Positions 60,369 to 64,000 of a DNA stretch of 64,000 nucleotides are shown piece by piece (within the stretch, counting starts at the first letter, position 1; the number at the start of each line of letters is the position of its first letter). The stretch spans positions 103,095-167,094 of the forward strand of contig FN648512.1 in assembly GCA_000310025.1 (NCBI GenBank). Reading direction: 5' to 3'. A program made the position numbers and the translations under genes. The notes under the pieces were generated by a model. The model worked only from the letters and a program-made list of their open reading frames with translations. It did no database searches and was not told the origin of the DNA. The stretch comes from Ectocarpus siliculosus (lineage: Eukaryota > Sar > Phaeophyceae > Ectocarpales > Ectocarpaceae).

Positions 60369-63300
60369 ATGCACACTGCCGCAATGAGACGGGCAGGCAT
60401 ATTCGCAGCGAGGCCACTGCTGGCAACGCGGAGGGTTGCTGCGTCTCGGGCGATGCATTCGGTCCCTGCCCACGGCGCGCAGGGTCGAGGAGCTTTTTGG
60501 GTCGCTGCTAGGGATGCTCGGAAAGAGAGGTAAGGTTCTCTGTCCTGGCAGTTGGGGGCAGCATCAGGGAAGTTTGAGGGACGCTGCGTAGGCAGCCCCG
60601 CTGCAGCAGTACAGACGTAGGGACCAGAGATTGCTTCGCCAGGGAGCGCTGACAGAGTGCTCAAGGAAACACGAGCGCTGTGAAAGCGTAGGTTGAGAGA
60701 GAAACTGGCTAGCAAACACACACAGCACCGCCGCGTGTTGCATTTTTGTGCTCAAAAGATCACGGAGCCGTCGCTCCTGAGTCGTCTCATGTGTGCGACA
60801 AACCGTTTTTATATGCTTGTGTGCCGTATCTGATGTGCATAGTAGTTTCGGCCGCAGCCTGTTCCCGGAGAGGTATACAAGTGCGTGGTGAGGTTCGATA
60901 TCGTGCAGACCACGGTTTGTCGATGCAGCAGGGTGAAAGCTGCGTGACGGCTTGGTTTTGCTCTTGGTGCGGGAGACGAGTGACGAGTGCTCGGTGGACG
61001 AAAAGATGGGTTGCACTCTTCGTCGCTACATAGCCTGGCACCGCTGTTTATGTGATCGATCGCGGCACTATTTCTTGTTGCATGGCGCCGTTCGTGCACA
61101 GACAGGCAGTAGCTAGAGGTGGCGGTACACTTTCGGGCACGAGCACCTCACGAGTAGCGCCACCATTGGATGCATCCCATGCTTGCGCGCACCACGCCCT
61201 CGCCCGTTTTCAACGAAGTCGTTATCGTCGTGCCTTTGTCTCCAGCAGGCATACCGGGGGTGTCGAGGGGATTAGCTCTAGGGGTGCAGGGGCCCCCAGG
61301 CCACGGAATTTAGTGGTAAGTGTGGGCGTAGTGCACAGTGTACAGTGTACGCGTGTGGGCATTGTTGCGCTTCTGGCACACTTGTGTGACTAATCTCGAC
61401 AGGCGTTCAATAAACTTGGCGCCATTTTCCATTTTCAAGGGAGGAGCGTCCGCGTGAACGACCTCGCTACTCGCTACAGACCCGATCAAAGGCTTTAGAG
61501 CCAAACCCGCCGCATTTTTTTTTGTAGATGTAGGTACCCAATAACTCCCATTGATAAACTAGAATGCACATTTCCTAAAATCTTTCAAACTGCAATTGCT
61601 ATCCGCATTCGCCGCGTGTGGATTTGCTGGGCGGCCTGGTTGCGTGTTTTCCTCGCCTACGGTGGGGAAAACTGTGGTACCTGCATGTCTCGCCGGAACG
61701 CCGCTCTTTCCAGGCTGTATCGCGACGCCACTTTAGCTCCGGACTGCCGGACCACGACGTCGTCGGCCTGCCCGCCCTCTCTCCGGTACGGAAACGCCGA
61801 CGGCTTTGATGCCCAGTGCCTCTCCGGTTGTGTCTTGCATTGCGTTAAGGTTTCATTGTGCAACAACAGCAGTTACAGAAGTAAAGGTCGCTGCAGTAGT
61901 TCCCGACCTCTCTCCGGTACGGTAACGCCGACGGTTTTGATGCCCAGTACCTCTCCGGTTGTATCTTGCATTGCGTTAAGGTTTCATTGTGCAACAGACA
62001 GCAGTTACAGCAGTAGTTGAGGTTTACAGTAGAGGTCCCGATATATGTCGCAGCCTAATGACCGACAATATGTCACGGCGTTATTCGGGACCCGCGCCGT
62101 CTTGGGGGAAGGTCCCTGAGCAGCAATTTTGTTCAGTACTTTTAGTAGGCTACTACTGTTGTCCTACTATAGGCTGTGGCGGGATAGTCGTAGATTGTCT
62201 ACAGCAGCAGGGTCAACCAACTGGTACATTAGAAGCAGCAAAGCCACGGGTTGATAAAGTCGCACACTTCCATTAGCGTTAGCATTTCAGGGGCCAGGCG
62301 TTGCTGTTTTGAACCAGTCTCGCTACAAGTACATGGTCGGTCATGGTTTGGTTCCGAATGCATGGGGGGGTCGGCTGCCCCCCCCCCCCCCGTGCTGCTG
62401 TCCCTCGCAAATGTAACTCCTGGCTGTCCTCGGCTTATCTCCGCACCGCCATTGCTTTTTGTTGGCAGACAATGGAGACGGGAACGATTACGGAGTGGCT
62501 TGTTAAGGAGGGCGATGCTTTTGCTGCGGGGGACATCATCTGCATGGTGGAGACCGATAAAGTGAGCTCCATCCCTCGCCCTAAGCTTTAAAAATAGCCA
62601 GCTAGACATGCGTCTCTGAGAAGGAAGGCCGGACGATCTGTAAGTAGTGTTCGACTTGTGGTTGTGCATGCACAAGCAACGGTCAAGTCACTTTTAGAGG
62701 TGGGTGCGGTTGATTTTAGTTTCTGTACTGTAGCGTTTCGGAATTGTCTCATTCCCTGGGCAAAGAGAAAATATGCTTTTGCTCTTTGTTTGGTCGTCCT
62801 TGCTTGGCAGCAGTGTTTGGAACTTGCTCTGGTTGGTGCGACGCAGGCAACACTGGCAAGGCCGCATCGAGTTTGAGGCTGACGGCAGAGCATGGGAGTC
62901 CCAAAACGCCCCAGCTTGATGTTCGGTTTCCGTGATGCCTTTGTGAATGCTATAGATGCCATGTTCAGACCGTTGGTGGTGGGTGCTGCTGTGCGTCTGT
63001 TTGCAAGGGTACGCATGGCTGATTCCTCACACTCCACGAGGGTGATGGCAAAGCTTTGATGTTCTGATGGTGAAATCTTTAGAGCTAGGCGGTCCGCAAC
63101 GTTTTTCGCCGGCTGTGACTGGACTTCCGGCACGTGAGCTTCTCTTACAAACACGATGACAACGTCGTTCTTGTGGTAGAGAATGACACTCTACGACTGG
63201 TACTCGGAGCCCTCGAATCGTATCCTTCTTTTGTGCCCTCCGTTGTACAGGGTGTAGGCGTAATAATTCTGGAGCACTCATGCGTAGCTTGTGGCATAGA

Positions 63301-64000
63301 AACGTAAATGGTAGAACGAATAAGCGTGATGCAGGGTACTCTATGAAACACCGCTGGCGCGGAATTTTTCGGCATTCTCTCTCAAGCGTTCGTTTTGTTC
63401 GGAGTGATGTCTAGGAAGGGTGTTCCGTCTCCACCAGGCGATTTGCCCGGGTCCCGGTGGCTGAGAAAATATTGAATGGGTGACCCCAAAGCCTGGTCCG
63501 GTGAAAACCCGGCGTGGTCAGTCCCGGCTTCGTAGGGATTCGAGGTAGCCAATGGTCCAATGACTACGGCATGCACGGCTATGAGTACACACACACACAC
63601 CTGACTGCCAAGTCACGCAAAAAATGAGTACACCCCCGCCCCCCTCCCTCACAGGCAACCGTTGACTTCGAGGCGCAAGACGAGGCCGTCCTGGCCAAGA
63701 TCCTGGTTCCCGCCGGAACCCCCGATGTCGCCGTGGGCACCCCGATGATGGTCCTCACGGAGAGCACCGACGATGTGGCGGCCTTCAAAGACTTCTCGGC
63801 GGGGGCCCCGGAGACTGAAACGGCGGCGCCAGTGGCGGCGCCAGCGGCGGAGGTGGTCGTCGCGGAAGAGCCGGCGCCTGCGGCGCCTGCGGCGCCGGAG
63901 GCAGCGGCGCCAGCCCCCGGGGGTAGGGTGGCAGCGAGCCCGTTGGCGAAGCACGTGAGTTTCAGGGGGAGGGGGGGGGGGGGGGGGGGGGGCGACTCCA
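60369..64000 (+). CDS. Pyruvate dehydrogenase E2 (dihydrolipoyl acetyltransferase), 5' part
   Basis: Acetyl-carrying core subunit of the mitochondrial pyruvate dehydrogenase complex; only the N-terminal part is in the window. Exons: 60369-60529, 61246-61315, 61714-61785, 62469-62561, 63655-63954 (phases 2,0,0,0), with more beyond 64000. Exon 1 gives an Arg/Ala-rich presequence ([17 protein letters not shown]). Exon 3 has [20 protein letters not shown]. Exons 4-5 complete a lipoyl domain: [18 protein letters not shown], the lipoyl-lysine motif ETDKATVDFE split across the junction, then [19 protein letters not shown]. An Ala/Pro linker follows, then VAASPLAKH, the start of the peripheral-subunit-binding domain. 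An alternative 5' end starts at ATG 61083 and runs straight into the 61315 donor. A plastid E2 is possible, but the presequence and RRHFSSG site favour mitochondria. Confidence 0.83.
61776..62024 (+). repeat. Tandem duplication across the PDH E2 exon 3 donor
   Basis: Two copies of a 131-bp unit lie head to tail (61776-61906 and 61907-about 62024). Each begins with the last bases of exon 3 and its 5' splice site (CCTCTCTCCGGTACGG). Copy 2 therefore carries a second potential donor at 61917. Confidence 0.8.
63971..63992. repeat. Poly-G run
   Basis: Uninterrupted run of 22 G just inside the next intron of the PDH E2 gene. Length in the assembly may be unreliable. Confidence 0.85.

Overview
The window is nuclear DNA of a eukaryote, most probably a brown alga close to Ectocarpus. 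The real genes are cut into short exons (66-470 nt, apart from a few long ones) by spliceosomal introns of a few hundred bases to 1.5 kb. Neighbouring genes alternate between strands. The window also carries an NB-ARC gene followed by a run of one-exon-per-repeat TPR units, an architecture described from Ectocarpus. The genus call is inference: there is no rRNA or organelle marker here.

Layout. About 0.1-15.3 kb is repeat country. It holds three copies of a 22-residue FNIP-type leucine-rich repeat gene (A on +, B on -, C on +), of which A and C are visibly broken. A and B form a tail-to-tail inverted repeat. B and C, with several matched segments between them, form the arms of an old palindrome of about 12 kb centred near 9.2-9.4 kb. 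From 17.1 to 31.8 kb lie two divergent housekeeping genes: a TRM10-type tRNA m1G9 methyltransferase (-, 6 exons, about 478 aa) and an ABCB-type half transporter (+, 13 exons, about 689 aa) with a possible organelle presequence. From 31.8 to 35.3 kb there is a tRNA-derived SINE and unassigned sequence. From 35.3 to 44.1 kb on the minus strand is the most striking locus, an NB-ARC-TPR receptor-like gene. Its NB-ARC part spans three exons, followed by eleven near-identical 126-nt TPR exons spaced 452-460 bp apart and a short terminal TPR exon; every intron is phase 0. From 44.1 to 51.3 kb I see no supportable gene.

From 51.3 to 64 kb come a PHD-like/bromodomain chromatin reader (+, 3 exons, about 836 aa), a Maf-family nucleotide pyrophosphatase (-, 6 exons, 210 aa) and the 5' part of the mitochondrial pyruvate dehydrogenase E2 gene (+), which runs off the end of the window.

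The genes do not form one pathway. The housekeeping genes are independent. The coherent theme is rapidly changing repeat genes: the TPR exon array and the FNIP units both change by gain, loss and homogenisation of whole repeat units. All exon coordinates were worked out by eye from reading frame, family motifs and GT/GC...AG signals; no alignment or database search was run.
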